DNA of 35,293 nt from Chitinivibrionales bacterium (GTDB lineage Bacteria > Fibrobacterota > Chitinivibrionia > Chitinivibrionales > WJKA01), in the NCBI GenBank assembly GCA_014728215.1, contig WJLZ01000015.1:1-35293 (forward strand), in the 5' to 3' direction. Under the pieces are notes generated by a model that did not search any database, was not told the origin of the DNA, and saw nothing but the letters and a program-made list of their open reading frames with translations. A program made the translations under genes and the position numbers. Within the stretch, counting starts at the first letter, position 1. Every line of letters starts with the position of its first letter. Positions 8,122 to 17,008 of the stretch are shown piece after piece.

Positions 8122-9884
8122 GAGCCTTTTTCTAACCGGTTTATTTGAGACATAATTCTATTGTTTTCTTCCAGAAGAGCAGCACGCTGCCCGGGATTAT
8201 TCTCCATTTTCTTGCGATTTTGCCGTGCACTATTACGAAGATACTTTATTTCCAGTTTTTTCATGGTATGAAAAAGCTCTTCCTCTGCATTTTCTTCCGA
8301 TACAGGATAAACCGCCAATAAAGAAAAGATTGTTTTTGTTTCAGGATCCTCTGCTCTGCTGATACACTGATCAAGTTTTCCACTCTGGGTATAAACTGTG
8401 AGTATAATAGAATATAAATTAGCGGAGAATTGATCCGTAAGACTTTCCGGTGTAATTCTCTCCCTAGCCATAGTGATAAGCTGTGGATTAAAAAATATAA
8501 GCCGAATAAAGTTTCCTTCAAGTGTTTGAAGGAAATCTACCGCAGTCTTTCGGGCTGTGTTTGGGTCCGGGGAAGTCTCTTTCCGATTTTTTATTTTGCT
8601 ATAGACAATTCTTTCATCGATATCAAGTGTTTCAGCGAGTTGCTTTATGCACGAACTTCGCACGATGGTATCTTTTATGGATTCAAAAAGAGGCCTGCAG
8701 TGATTAATGACCTCCGACTTTCCCCGGGGAGTACGACCGTTATGATCGGCAATAGCTTTGTTAATCACAAATTCAATTGAATCCTGTGCCGCTTTAACAA
8801 GCGTAAGAAAACTGTCTTTCCCCTTTTTCTGTATATAGGTATCGGGATCTTCATTGGTCGGAAGAACCAGCACCCGGGCGTCAACATCAAAGGGAGCGAT
8901 AGTAAAAGTTGCTCTCTCTGCAGCAGTCATACCCGCCTGATCGCCGTCAAAAACGAAAACAAGATTTTTAGTAAACCGACGGATAACGGAAACGTGCTCA
9001 GGGGTAAGAGCAGTTCCCGAGGTTGCAACACAATTTCTTATTTCTCTCTGGTAGAGGCCAAGAAAATCCATATACCCTTCAACAATCAAAACATAATCCA
9101 GTTCTTTGATTGCATTCCGGGCTTTGTCTATTCCATATAAAAATCTACTTTTGCGATAAACAGGTGTTTCAGGTGAATTGAGATACTTCGGCATGGTTTC
9201 ATTATCCATACTCCTGCCCGCAAATCCAACAGGTTTTCCGGTAATGTCGGTGAGGGGAAAGATAATCCGATTACGGAAGCGATCATAGGCCTGCGATCCT
9301 TCCGATTTGCTCGATGCAAGCCCACAGGCCAGAAGTGCAGACTCCGATACCCCCCGTGATACGGCAAAATCAGCAAATGACCGCCACCCGGGCGGAGCAT
9401 ACCCTAATTTGAATTCTCTGACCACCTCAGCGGTGAGCCCACGTTTTTTGAAAAATTCAACAGCCTGAGGATTACTTTTAATCCGGCTGTAATAAAACCG
9501 CATCGCCGTTTCATTTAATGCAAGCATTTCTGTTTTTGAGGGAAATTTTGGGCTCTGTTGAACTGAAGGTGAATGACGCTCCGGAAGCGCAACACCGGCT
9601 TCATCGGCAAGCTGCCTGAGCGCTTCAGGGAATGTAAGTCCATCTATCTCCATAAGAAAAGAGAAGATGTCGCCGCCCTTGCCGCACCCGAAACAGTGAT
9701 AAATGCCTTTATCGGAATTAACATTGAACGAAGGATCTTTGTCCTTATGAAAGGGACAGAGTCCTTTCATATTCCTCCCGGCAGACCTCAATTTGACATA
9801 GCGGCCGATAAAAGCCGCAATATCGATCCTGCTGCGGATCTCTTCCTTTACCTGATCATCATATGGAGAATGAACTGCATTCAT
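8118..9884 (-). CDS. dnaG: DNA primase
   Basis: This 588-residue primase synthesises RNA primers at the replication fork. The N-terminal zinc finger has Cys43, His46, Cys64 and Cys67 ([11 protein letters not shown] and [10 protein letters not shown]). The catalytic core contains [16 protein letters not shown] and [10 protein letters not shown]. The region [21 protein letters not shown] precedes the TOPRIM motifs LIVEGYMD and FVFDGDQAG (metal-binding acidic residues). The C-terminal region, beyond about 430, is the poorly conserved helicase-binding part. The length is typical. The ATG at 9884 has only a weak ribosome site. Its stop overlaps the start of rpoD by four bases. Confidence 0.97.
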   Translation of the reverse strand: MNAVHSPYDDQVKEEIRSRIDIAAFIGRYVKLRSAGRNMKGLCPFHKDKDPSFNVNSDKGIYHCFGCGKGGDIFSFLMEIDGLTFPEALRQLADEAGVALPERHSPSVQQSPKFPSKTEMLALNETAMRFYYSRIKSNPQAVEFFKKRGLTAEVVREFKLGYAPPGWRSFADFAVSRGVSESALLACGLASSKSEGSQAYDRFRNRIIFPLTDITGKPVGFAGRSMDNETMPKYLNSPETPVYRKSRFLYGIDKARNAIKELDYVLIVEGYMDFLGLYQREIRNCVATSGTALTPEHVSVIRRFTKNLVFVFDGDQAGMTAAERATFTIAPFDVDARVLVLPTNEDPDTYIQKKGKDSFLTLVKAAQDSIEFVINKAIADHNGRTPRGKSEVINHCRPLFESIKDTIVRSSCIKQLAETLDIDERIVYSKIKNRKETSPDPNTARKTAVDFLQTLEGNFIRLIFFNPQLITMARERITPESLTDQFSANLYSIILTVYTQSGKLDQCISRAEDPETKTIFSLLAVYPVSEENAEEELFHTMKKLEIKYLRNSARQNRKKMENNPGQRAALLEENNRIMSQINRLEKGS

Positions 9885-9971
9885 TGAGCGTATAACCGGA
9901 AACTCTCGAACCGTCTCAGCAATTTAAAAAAATTTGAATTAACAATTAACTGCAGCGCTGTGACAAAGCTT

Positions 9972-10000
9972 AAAATACCTGATAAAATGTGTAAATTCAA
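9972..10000 (-). promoter_or_regulatory. Candidate promoter of dnaG-rpoD
   Basis: Reading the minus strand, TTGAAT is followed by 17 bases and then TATTTT, about 90 bases upstream of the dnaG start. The spacing is ideal but both boxes deviate from consensus. It is the best candidate I see in the divergent gap between dnaG and the YjbQ-family gene. Confidence 0.3.
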
Positions 10001-10068
10001 AATAGTATATTTGCTTTAGTGTATATCTACTATATGCCGGGTAACACATTTAATTACAAGGAGAGTTC

Positions 10069-10485
10069 ATGGTATTTGGAAAAAGCATATCTTTTCAGAC
10101 AAAAGGTGATTCGGATATCCGAAACATCACCAGTGAAATAGAGGATATTGTTCGTGAATCATCTATCACCGAAGGCCTGGTCAATGTCTTTGCTGTCGGC
10201 TCAACTGCATCGATATCTACAATCGAATACGAACCCGCGCTCGTCGCCGATTTTCAGGATCAACTGGAAAAATTCGCCTCCCGGGCTATGCATACCCGCC
10301 ATTCCCAGACCTGGGGAGATGACAACGGCTATTCCCATATCCGGGCAACCTTCATGGGCCCCGGTATAACCGCACCGGTGCATGAAGGCTCTGTCGTTTT
10401 GGGCACCTGGCAACAGATTGTGGTTATCGACCACGACAATCATCCCCGCTCGAGGAAAGTTTTTGTGCAGGTGATGGGAGAGTGA
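10069..10485 (+). CDS. YjbQ/UPF0047 family protein (secondary thiamine-phosphate synthase-like)
   Basis: This 138-residue single-domain protein shows the YjbQ family pattern: VNVFAVGSTASISTIEYEP (about 38-56), HTRHSQTWGDDNGYSHIRAT (about 79-98), then GTWQQIVVIDHDNHPRSRKV near the C-terminus. The conserved histidines and the GD/NGxSH segment form a putative metal site. Family members can complement thiamine-phosphate synthase weakly, but their true role is unsettled. The start is clear: AAGGAGAG lies about six bases before the ATG at 10069. It is divergent from dnaG. Confidence 0.9.
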   Translation: MVFGKSISFQTKGDSDIRNITSEIEDIVRESSITEGLVNVFAVGSTASISTIEYEPALVADFQDQLEKFASRAMHTRHSQTWGDDNGYSHIRATFMGPGITAPVHEGSVVLGTWQQIVVIDHDNHPRSRKVFVQVMGE

Positions 10486-10534
10486 GGGGTTAGAGGATAT
10501 ATGACTTTCGAATACTCGGCGCCCACAACCCCTC
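10484..10534 (+). other. Inverted repeat overlapping the yjbQ-like stop codon
   Basis: GAGGGGTT (10484-10491) and AACCCCTC (10527-10534) are perfect 8-base complementary arms with a 35-base loop. The left arm begins inside the TGA stop. No T-run follows, so a classical terminator is unlikely, and the long loop weakens the case for a hairpin. Confidence 0.3.
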
Positions 10535-10708
10535 GGAAGAAGTCGTTTATCTTTTATGAGGCGTAAGAGGCTCAGAGTTCGGAAGAGAAAAAAAATTGCA
10601 ATTTCATATTTTTATTGTATTTATTGAACATATTAATTATTTATAAAGATTCGGGACCGGATTTTTATCGAATTTTTTATTATTTAATCTTTTTCAGGAG
10701 GTTTTTTC

Positions 10709-12100
10709 ATGCTTCTCAAGAAAACCGGTGCGGCGGGGATACTGCTTATGGTTATCGCCAGCCTTGCCGTTGCTCAGAATGCCCGTCGTGATGCACTGGG
10801 CGGAACAACCGTTATCGGTGATATGGTCGATATCCTTACCAATCCCGCCGATGTCTGCGATTATGTGGATGCCGTGCAGGTTACCTACGATGGTTCGGTC
10901 GGCCCGGCAATCGTAGTAAAAGGAATTGGAGATTTACTACGGGTCGGATTGTGGTATGATGACCAGACTGTTGCAAATTCCAGAATACTCTCTGATTTTT
11001 CATCGCCATTGAGTCTTGATCCAATACCTCACCTCCTGCTCGGAATGGACTTTGAAGCAGTTCAACTTGGATTGGACCTGTACTGGGAGCGTGCTATTTT
11101 TAAATCCAAGGAAGAAGATACGCGTGATTTCGATAATGATGGAACGAATAGCAACCTAACGACAACTCATAAAAGCACATTAATGAATCCAGGTTTCAGA
11201 TTTGGCATTAATCTTCCAGAGATGATGGATATGGATCTCTGGATTAAATCAAGTTTCCCTGGTTTTAAGTCTGATACCCTGCAAGAAATAAGCGGCGATT
11301 CGAGCTATACCTATGAAAAGACCATCAAATCAGAATTTCCCGCTCTTGATCTTGACGCTGGATGGGAAATAACTCTTCCGATATCCGTACATGATCTGTA
11401 TATTGGATTCGAGGGTGGATTAGCGACGTTCGGGAAGACCGTCACCTCAGAAACGAACCTTGATGATACCACAACCGGTTCAAATCATTTTGTAGCCGAT
11501 ATTGGTGCTTATACCGGTATTACACGGGAAATAATCGAACATGAAGTATTAACCGGCATTATGATAGCGGGAGGGATAGTTTTTGACCGGGATGCTCCGG
11601 ATGAAATCACCTATACAAACAAGAAAACACTTGACAATACCCTCTACCTATTAATTGCCGGTGGAGTCGAAAAAGAATGGAGCACCCTTAAGCGTCTTGA
11701 TGCCATTCAGGCCCGCTGTGGTTTACTCTATGGAGTTTTAGAGCAAATCGAGCATGAGAGTGGAGATTCAGCTTCCAATGAATACAAGCTCAGAGTCAAA
11801 AACACTGCTGTTAGAAGCGGTTTGGATGCTTATCTTGGTATGGGCGTAACCAAAAGTGTTTTCCAGTTCGACCTTCAGATTGCTCCCGCTGCAATTCTCA
11901 ATGCATTCAAGCTTGTTCAGGGGACCTATAATTCCGGCGGTAATGATTTTGTAAAAGCCACAGTTACTGTAGATTTTGGCGGCGGATCTTATGGTGGTGC
12001 AAGCGACTTTTCAAGTAGCACACCGAGTTACGATACCTCGACTGAAACATCAACCGAAGCCGGAGGGACGACCGATACCGATGAAGGCTTTGATTTTTAA
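10709..12100 (+). CDS. Secreted, probable outer-membrane beta-barrel protein of unknown function
   Basis: The 463-residue product has a signal peptide (MLLKKTGAAGILLMVIASLA, cleavage probably at AVAQ-N). It continues RRDALGGTTVIGDMVDILTNP, a start that resembles PorV/OmpP1-like barrels placing a small hatch segment first. The body is rich in alternating hydrophobic and polar stretches with many Gly/Tyr/Asp residues, as in beta-strands, and has few cysteines. The last 45 residues are Ser/Thr/Gly/Asp-rich and end in EGFDF, with phenylalanine last as in many barrels. AGGAGG stands just upstream of the ATG. The final 20 bases overlap the next gene. I do not recognise a named family. Confidence 0.75.
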   Translation: MLLKKTGAAGILLMVIASLAVAQNARRDALGGTTVIGDMVDILTNPADVCDYVDAVQVTYDGSVGPAIVVKGIGDLLRVGLWYDDQTVANSRILSDFSSPLSLDPIPHLLLGMDFEAVQLGLDLYWERAIFKSKEEDTRDFDNDGTNSNLTTTHKSTLMNPGFRFGINLPEMMDMDLWIKSSFPGFKSDTLQEISGDSSYTYEKTIKSEFPALDLDAGWEITLPISVHDLYIGFEGGLATFGKTVTSETNLDDTTTGSNHFVADIGAYTGITREIIEHEVLTGIMIAGGIVFDRDAPDEITYTNKKTLDNTLYLLIAGGVEKEWSTLKRLDAIQARCGLLYGVLEQIEHESGDSASNEYKLRVKNTAVRSGLDAYLGMGVTKSVFQFDLQIAPAAILNAFKLVQGTYNSGGNDFVKATVTVDFGGGSYGGASDFSSSTPSYDTSTETSTEAGGTTDTDEGFDF

Positions 12101-13073
12101 GGGCCCCGGCCAACCACTGAAACTTGAGAATATCGATAAACCGGAACCTGCCTTCGGGCAGGTTCTTTTGTTTGTGCATGCCTGTGCGGTCTGCCGCACC
12201 GATCTTCATATTGTTGACGGTGAACTGCCGAACCCCATAATCCCCCTGATTCCCGGCCATGAAATTATCGGCACGGTTACTGCCGTTGGAGAAGGTGTTA
12301 CTCACTTATCTGTTGGTGATCGCGTTGGCGTTCCCTGGCTGGGGTGGTCGTGCGGGAAATGCCGTTACTGTACAAGTGGGAGGGAAAACCTTTGTCCTTA
12401 TGCAAAATTTACCGGCTATACGCTCAACGGCGGGTACGCCGAATATGCGGTTGCCGATGAACGGTTCTGTTTTCCGATTCCCCACAGTTACGATAGTCTT
12501 CATGCGGCCCCACTGCTCTGTGCCGGCTTGATCGGCTATCGATCGCTCCGGATGGCCGGCGAGGCAAAACGGGTGGGGTTTTTCGGTTTCGGTGCTGCCG
12601 CTCATATTCTGATCCAGATCACTCGTCATCAAAACAGAGAGGTCTTCGCCTTTACCCGACCGGGAGACATTTCAGCGCAGGACTTTGCAAAAAAGCTGGG
12701 CGCTGTCTGGACCGGCGGTTCCGATGAGCTACCACCGGCCGAACTCGACGCTGCCATTATTTTCGCCCCCGCAGGCGTTCTGGTACCGGCGGCATTAAAA
12801 ACTATTGCGCCGGGCGGAACAGTAATCTGTGCCGGGATTCACATGAGCGATTTCCCCTCATTTCCCTATCGCCTCCTCTGGGAGGAGCGCTCCATCAAAT
12901 CGGTCGCCAATCTTACCCGCAAAGACGGTGAAGAATTCTTCGATATCGCCGCTCAATTTCCGATCACGACCGAAATTACTCCCTACCCTCTTGAAAATGG
13001 CAACGATGCCCTCAATGACCTGCGGAGTGGGAAAATTAATGGGGCAGGGGTGCTGAATATCAACTCGCGATGA
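12081..13073 (+). CDS. Zinc-dependent alcohol dehydrogenase family protein (MDR superfamily)
   Basis: From the ATG at 12081 the protein has 330 residues. Longer versions with an upstream start run inside the preceding gene and are not credible. Catalytic zinc ligands are Cys38 (ACAVCRTDLH), His60 and Glu61 (PGHE). The structural zinc cysteines are 91, 94, 97 and 105 (SCGKCRYC, then ENLC). The Rossmann loop is GFFGFGAAAH near 185, followed by HQNREVFAFTRPGD. That phrase matches the small MDR subfamily of zinc-binding alcohol dehydrogenases (TIGR02822-like). It probably oxidises or reduces an alcohol/aldehyde with NAD(P)(H). Its ribosome site, GGAGGG, lies inside the end of the upstream barrel gene, and a 20-base overlap suggests coupling. 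Confidence 0.92.
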   Translation: MKALIFKGPGQPLKLENIDKPEPAFGQVLLFVHACAVCRTDLHIVDGELPNPIIPLIPGHEIIGTVTAVGEGVTHLSVGDRVGVPWLGWSCGKCRYCTSGRENLCPYAKFTGYTLNGGYAEYAVADERFCFPIPHSYDSLHAAPLLCAGLIGYRSLRMAGEAKRVGFFGFGAAAHILIQITRHQNREVFAFTRPGDISAQDFAKKLGAVWTGGSDELPPAELDAAIIFAPAGVLVPAALKTIAPGGTVICAGIHMSDFPSFPYRLLWEERSIKSVANLTRKDGEEFFDIAAQFPITTEITPYPLENGNDALNDLRSGKINGAGVLNINSR

Positions 13074-13175
13074 CACGTTTTATTTCATTTTCCTGCCTGA
13101 TCCCCCCGATTGAAATTCAATGTAATTCTGTGTATTCCATGGAAATTTCTTCAGCAAGAATTTTATTTTTAGGGT

Positions 13176-14009
13176 ATGCCTCCTTCGTCACCTCAATACA
13201 TTTCTGCATCCCGGCGCAACGATCTGCCTCGTTTTTTTTTCAGGGATTTTTTTTCGGCCCTTGAAAAGGGGGAGATCTCCTACGACGGAGGCTATGGAAA
13301 GTCCTATACCGTCTCCCTGAAACCCGAGCATGTTCTCGGTTACATATTCTGGTCAAAAAATTTCGGTTATTTTATTGAACACCCATCATTCAACGATCTC
13401 CTTAAGCATAACAATGTGATTTTTCACTTTACGATTAACGATACGCCGATCCTGGAATCGAATATACCACCACTACACAAACGGCTGGAAATACTCAAAC
13501 GGCTGGTCGACTCGGTCGGTCCCGAACGGGTTCTCTGGAGATACGACCCTGTTTGTAAATATCGAGATTCTTCCGGTAAAATTAGAACAAATGAAACCCC
13601 CTTTTATTCCATAATCAAACAGGTTGCCAAAACAGGGATATCGCGCTGCTATTTCTCGTTTATGACTCTCTATAAAAAGGTCCACAGCCGCGGTATTGTT
13701 TTTGAACAATTCACAAGTTCGGAAAAAGAAAATATTGCGCATATTATGCTGCAGGCTGCTGCCGGCGAAGGCATGAATCTTTACAATTGCTGCAATGAAG
13801 ACATACTCAACCTGGTTCCGGGTATCAAGCAGGCCCATTGTGTCGACAATGAGCTGTTGAAATCAACCGACCGGTTTGGGGTGCATAAAGCCCCGAAGAA
13901 AAAGCCGACCCGCAATGGATGCGGCTGTTATCAAAGCAGAGATATCGGCTCATACAGGCCTGCCTGTGCCCACGGATGCCTCTACTGCTACGCCAATCCT
14001 CAGCGCTAA
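13176..14009 (+). CDS. DUF1848 family protein with C-terminal cysteine cluster
   Basis: This 277-residue protein begins with the family signature ISASRRNDLPRFF (residues 9-21). It continues with GYIFWSKNFGYFI, VIFHFTINDTP, VLWRYDPVCKYR and GISRCYFSFMTLYKK. The C-terminus carries GCGCYQSRDIGSYRPACA then HGCLYCYANPQR, a C-x-C plus C-x3-C-x2-C set likely to bind an iron-sulfur cluster or metal. DUF1848 proteins are widespread but uncharacterised. Resemblance of the last motif to radical-SAM-type or photoproduct-lyase-like clusters is suggestive only. The start at 13176 has a weak AGGG just upstream. The 3' end overlaps the convergent gene by four bases. Confidence 0.88.
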   Translation: MPPSSPQYISASRRNDLPRFFFRDFFSALEKGEISYDGGYGKSYTVSLKPEHVLGYIFWSKNFGYFIEHPSFNDLLKHNNVIFHFTINDTPILESNIPPLHKRLEILKRLVDSVGPERVLWRYDPVCKYRDSSGKIRTNETPFYSIIKQVAKTGISRCYFSFMTLYKKVHSRGIVFEQFTSSEKENIAHIMLQAAAGEGMNLYNCCNEDILNLVPGIKQAHCVDNELLKSTDRFGVHKAPKKKPTRNGCGCYQSRDIGSYRPACAHGCLYCYANPQR

Positions 14010-14767
14010 ATTGACGATATGTCAAAAGCAAACGTTGGATTAAGCGCTTTGATTTCTTCTGCCTTTTCTACAAGAAGCTCTTTATTTTTATCCGTTCTCT
14101 CTTTCTTATAGGCAGAAAAAAGTTTCAGGAAATCATCAATGATGCTCTTGTACTTTTCATTAGTAACCATATCCCACACCTCTTTGGATAAGTGAAACAA
14201 ACTACCTTTAGATATATGCTCGATAAAATCGAAATAATCTCCGGCGACTTTACGGAGTATCTTTACGAGTTGATCCATATGATCAGCCATATAGTAGTAT
14301 GTATCTACCAGAATCGCCCTGGAATTCTGCAAATGAGTCAGCGCACCTGCCGCCAGTTTATAATAGAGGGCGATTCTGCCCGATTCATCTCTGTCGGCGA
14401 AAACTTTATGGTAGTATGAACCCTCATGCTCATATCCCAGAAATACACTGATCGACATCAGGCCAAAATCGGCATTATCCCTATAGACGACAAACTCGTT
14501 TCTTGTGCCGGGATTTTTTTCCAGATATCGGCGAATATCAACATCATAGGGGGAAATATATGGTTTACTTGTTAAAACCCCGTCAGGCTGAGTCATGGAT
14601 TCCAAAAGACCGGCGATATAAACATTAATGGCTTCATCGTTTTCACCATTACATCCGGTTTCGAGATTGAGATCAATTCGTGCCCTGAGAATATTGTCCA
14701 GAAAGAAAAAGCCCCGCTTTTCTTCATCGTTATGCTCAAGATCAAAAAAATGTGCCGAATCATCCAT
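14006..14767 (-). CDS. Conserved-looking hypothetical protein
   Basis: I do not recognise this 253-residue protein. It has no signal peptide or membrane segment. It looks mostly helical and is acidic in the first 60 residues (MDDSAHFFDLEHNDEEKRG). The C-terminal third is rich in charged helices (KYKSIIDDFLKLFSAYKKER, NKELLVEKAEEIKAL). The middle contains GYEHEGSYYHKVFADRDESGR and SRAILVDTYYYMADHMDQL. TAAGGAGG stands about seven bases before the ATG, a strong ribosome site, and a good promoter lies upstream (14845-14873). These make it a real, expressed gene. Convergent with the DUF1848 gene (4-base overlap), with no functional hint from context. Confidence 0.7.
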   Translation of the reverse strand: MDDSAHFFDLEHNDEEKRGFFFLDNILRARIDLNLETGCNGENDEAINVYIAGLLESMTQPDGVLTSKPYISPYDVDIRRYLEKNPGTRNEFVVYRDNADFGLMSISVFLGYEHEGSYYHKVFADRDESGRIALYYKLAAGALTHLQNSRAILVDTYYYMADHMDQLVKILRKVAGDYFDFIEHISKGSLFHLSKEVWDMVTNEKYKSIIDDFLKLFSAYKKERTDKNKELLVEKAEEIKALNPTFAFDISSI

Positions 14768-14844
14768 AGGGTGCCTCCTTATATATTACGTTTATCGGCA
14801 GAATTTAAGCGCTTTATTAGTCTTTTTTCTCCTGCCACATAAAT

Positions 14845-14873
14845 AGTATATCATATATATGCTTTATTATCAA
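14845..14873 (-). promoter_or_regulatory. Near-consensus sigma-70 promoter of the 14006-14767 gene
   Basis: On the minus strand TTGATA and TATACT are separated by exactly 17 bases (-35 5/6 and -10 5/6 matches). The -10 lies about 78 bases upstream of the ATG at 14767. It is followed by a GC-containing leader and the TAAGGAGG ribosome site. Confidence 0.5.
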
Positions 14874-14936
14874 CATGTTATAAATGTCCCCGACATATAA
14901 TAACATACATTTATTTAACGCTTAAAATGATTTTAA

Positions 14937-15287
14937 TATTCTATTGAGATAGCGATTCGACCGGACAAATATGGGATTGGAGGAATCAAACCGGTAAGAA
15001 CCGAAAAATCAAATCTTGTAATAAAAGCCGGCGCCGGATACTGGAAAGCATCAAAAAAAGATGAATATGATTCTCCCGACAGAGAAGACTATGAACATTC
15101 AGTCTGGAATATTTCAATTACCGGAGGCCTGGGAATCGAGCATTTCTTTACCGATCATTTCGCGGTCTATGCAGGATTCTTAAATGGCTGGGGAGTCTTT
15201 AATTCGGAGGATTCCGATTTGGATTATGCTTCCTTTACCAGTTTAGGAAACCAGTTTGCCGAATTCACGTTAATGTTTTATCTTTAA
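14937..15287 (+). pseudogene. C-terminal remnant of an outer-membrane beta-barrel protein
   Basis: An open stretch of 116 codons ends in TAA at 15287 and has no start codon or ribosome site near its beginning. A TAA lies directly upstream in frame. It reads IRPDKYGIGGIKPVRTEK, then LVIKAGAGYWKASKKDEY, later WNISITGGLGIEHFFTD and HFAVYAGFLNGWGVF, ending EFTLMFYL. Alternating hydrophobic residues, glycine/aromatic strand ends and the terminal aromatic-leucine look like the last strands of a small barrel (OmpA/OMP_b-brl type). A strong terminator follows, as expected of a former gene end. The N-terminal half has been lost or replaced by AT-rich DNA. Confidence 0.65.
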
Positions 15288-15313
15288 ACATCCGTAAAAT
15301 AAATTCTATTATT

Positions 15314-15351
15314 ATGCCTCAGCTGGACAACAAATCCGCTGAGGCATTTTT
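15314..15351 (+). terminator. Rho-independent terminator
   Basis: A perfect 10-base stem ATGCCTCAGC / GCTGAGGCAT encloses a 14-base loop and is followed directly by a run of T. It lies 27 bases past the stop of the barrel remnant and is oriented for plus-strand transcripts. Confidence 0.75.
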
Positions 15352-15391
15352 CAATGGCTAATTGACATACAAAGGGGACAAATTAACTTAA

Positions 15392-16843
15392 TCAAATATC
15401 ATCTTCTTCATCATCACCCTCATCATCCCGACCCATGCCTTCCTCATCGATAATCAAGCGGGTAAATACCGGATTTGAGTAGGCGAATGAATAGGCATTT
15501 GTTTCCATATCAAAAGCGGTAACTTCGACCCGGTAGTAACAATCGGTAGCCAGGGCATGATCCACAAGTTCTGTTGAAAATGAAGGCTGGTAGGGAGTGA
15601 TGGTTTCAAAAAATTCTCCATTTTTGATAATGTCGATCTTTACAATAATGCTTGTAGGACTATCCGACTCAACGTCAATGGCAATCGTGGGTTTCTGATT
15701 TTTAAACACTTTAATTTTCGCCGTCTGACCCATCATTTTTTTGTTCACCGTAACATTCATTGACGGTCCTGTTGTGGCAAAACATCGCCCTTTTTTGAGT
15801 GCGGATTTTAACTGTCCTTTAGTGAGTTTTCTGATAAAGACGCCATTTTTAACTTCACCAACATCGGAATAATCACCGCTGTAATCGGCATAGGTATCAT
15901 CCTGCCGGTTTGAAACATAATCTCTTCCGTCAATATTATAGGTATTATGAGCATCGCTGTTCGCAACGCCGAATATGGGCCGATCGAGCTCCCCGTTGAC
16001 ATACATCATAAGTAAATTATCCCAGGAACGGATCGGTTCCGATTCGGGCACTCCCAGATATTCTCCGGTTCCGGTAAAATTGAAGGTGGCATAGAAAAGC
16101 GCAGTCCGTAAGGGAATATCATATTCAAATCCGTCAAAGGCAACCGGCGTATAGAGATCGCGATCGCCATAAATGGCGAAATTGTTGAAAATCAAGCCCA
16201 GCAGAGAGGCCTGGTCGGAAGGATAACCCATCATGGTGGCATAGACTGCAACATCCTTGACATGACTCAGGTTGAAGACCTCGATAAAATCGACATTATA
16301 TACCGGATTGGTTGTGCCCGATGTATGGGCATGAACAGCGAGACCGTCATGTTCGTGGATATAATCGGTCCACTTTGTGATATTCTCGGGGTAGAGCGGA
16401 CCAGTGCCGGCCGGATTGCCCGGGGATTCCCAGACTTCTTCGGGCGCACGCTCAAGAGCATCATCGCCAACAAAGGGATCATCGACAAACCAGGCAAGAA
16501 CATGGTCACGATTGAACATGCCTTCACTGCCGGTAACTTCGAATGCATTGATCATCAGAAAATTCTCATCCGTAAGCGAGTTACTCAAAGCATTCAGGTT
16601 CTCCCATTCCTCGAGCGTGATTTGCTTTGTATGATTGGTGACAATTACGGCATCCAACCCGCGCTTAAGCGCCGCGACTTTGATATCCTCCATAGTTCCT
16701 GAACCATCAGACTCCAGCGTATGCATGTGACCGTCAACATAAATAAGCTTGTACGGCTTTTTGCCGGCTTCACCTGAAACCAGAATTGCGAATACAAAGA
16801 CGCCGATAAATGAATACTTTTCCAAAAACCGATATGCACTCAT
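15392..16843 (-). CDS. Secreted PHP-domain (CehA/McbA-like) metallohydrolase
   Basis: The 483-residue product starts with a signal peptide (FIGVFVFAILVSGEAG). Its PHP metal motifs are DGHMHTLESDGSGTMEDI (near 37), VIVTNHTKQ (near 66), AVHAHTSGT (near 170) and FGVANSDAHNTYN (near 290). The region KGRCFATTGPSMNVTVN near 365 is the conserved C-terminal extension of CehA-type proteins, followed by an Ig-like beta domain (PTIAIDVESDSPTSI). The last 20 residues are strongly acidic (EGMGRDDEGDDEEDD). CehA-type enzymes cleave phosphoester or carbamate bonds, but the substrate here is unknown. AAGGAAGGAG stands ahead of the ATG at 16843. It probably acts in the periplasm or on the cell surface. Confidence 0.85.
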   Translation of the reverse strand: MSAYRFLEKYSFIGVFVFAILVSGEAGKKPYKLIYVDGHMHTLESDGSGTMEDIKVAALKRGLDAVIVTNHTKQITLEEWENLNALSNSLTDENFLMINAFEVTGSEGMFNRDHVLAWFVDDPFVGDDALERAPEEVWESPGNPAGTGPLYPENITKWTDYIHEHDGLAVHAHTSGTTNPVYNVDFIEVFNLSHVKDVAVYATMMGYPSDQASLLGLIFNNFAIYGDRDLYTPVAFDGFEYDIPLRTALFYATFNFTGTGEYLGVPESEPIRSWDNLLMMYVNGELDRPIFGVANSDAHNTYNIDGRDYVSNRQDDTYADYSGDYSDVGEVKNGVFIRKLTKGQLKSALKKGRCFATTGPSMNVTVNKKMMGQTAKIKVFKNQKPTIAIDVESDSPTSIIVKIDIIKNGEFFETITPYQPSFSTELVDHALATDCYYRVEVTAFDMETNAYSFAYSNPVFTRLIIDEEGMGRDDEGDDEEDDI

Positions 16844-17008
16844 ACAACGCTCCTTCCTTTAACTGAATATAATTCTGTTTGAATATTTTTGCCTTTTCCC
16901 GGCTAAAAATGCAAAAACCGACCAAAGCCCCGTCATTTTTTACGACGGAGTGCAACTAAATATATATATCAATTTATTAGTTAAAATGAGGAAATAATTA
17001 AGGAATTG

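Noticed and set aside
16906-16952. Hairpin after the ABC-F gene (CTCCGTC / GACGGGG) as an intrinsic terminator
   Set aside because: The stem is fair, but no T-run follows it directly. The next T-run is about 11 bases on.
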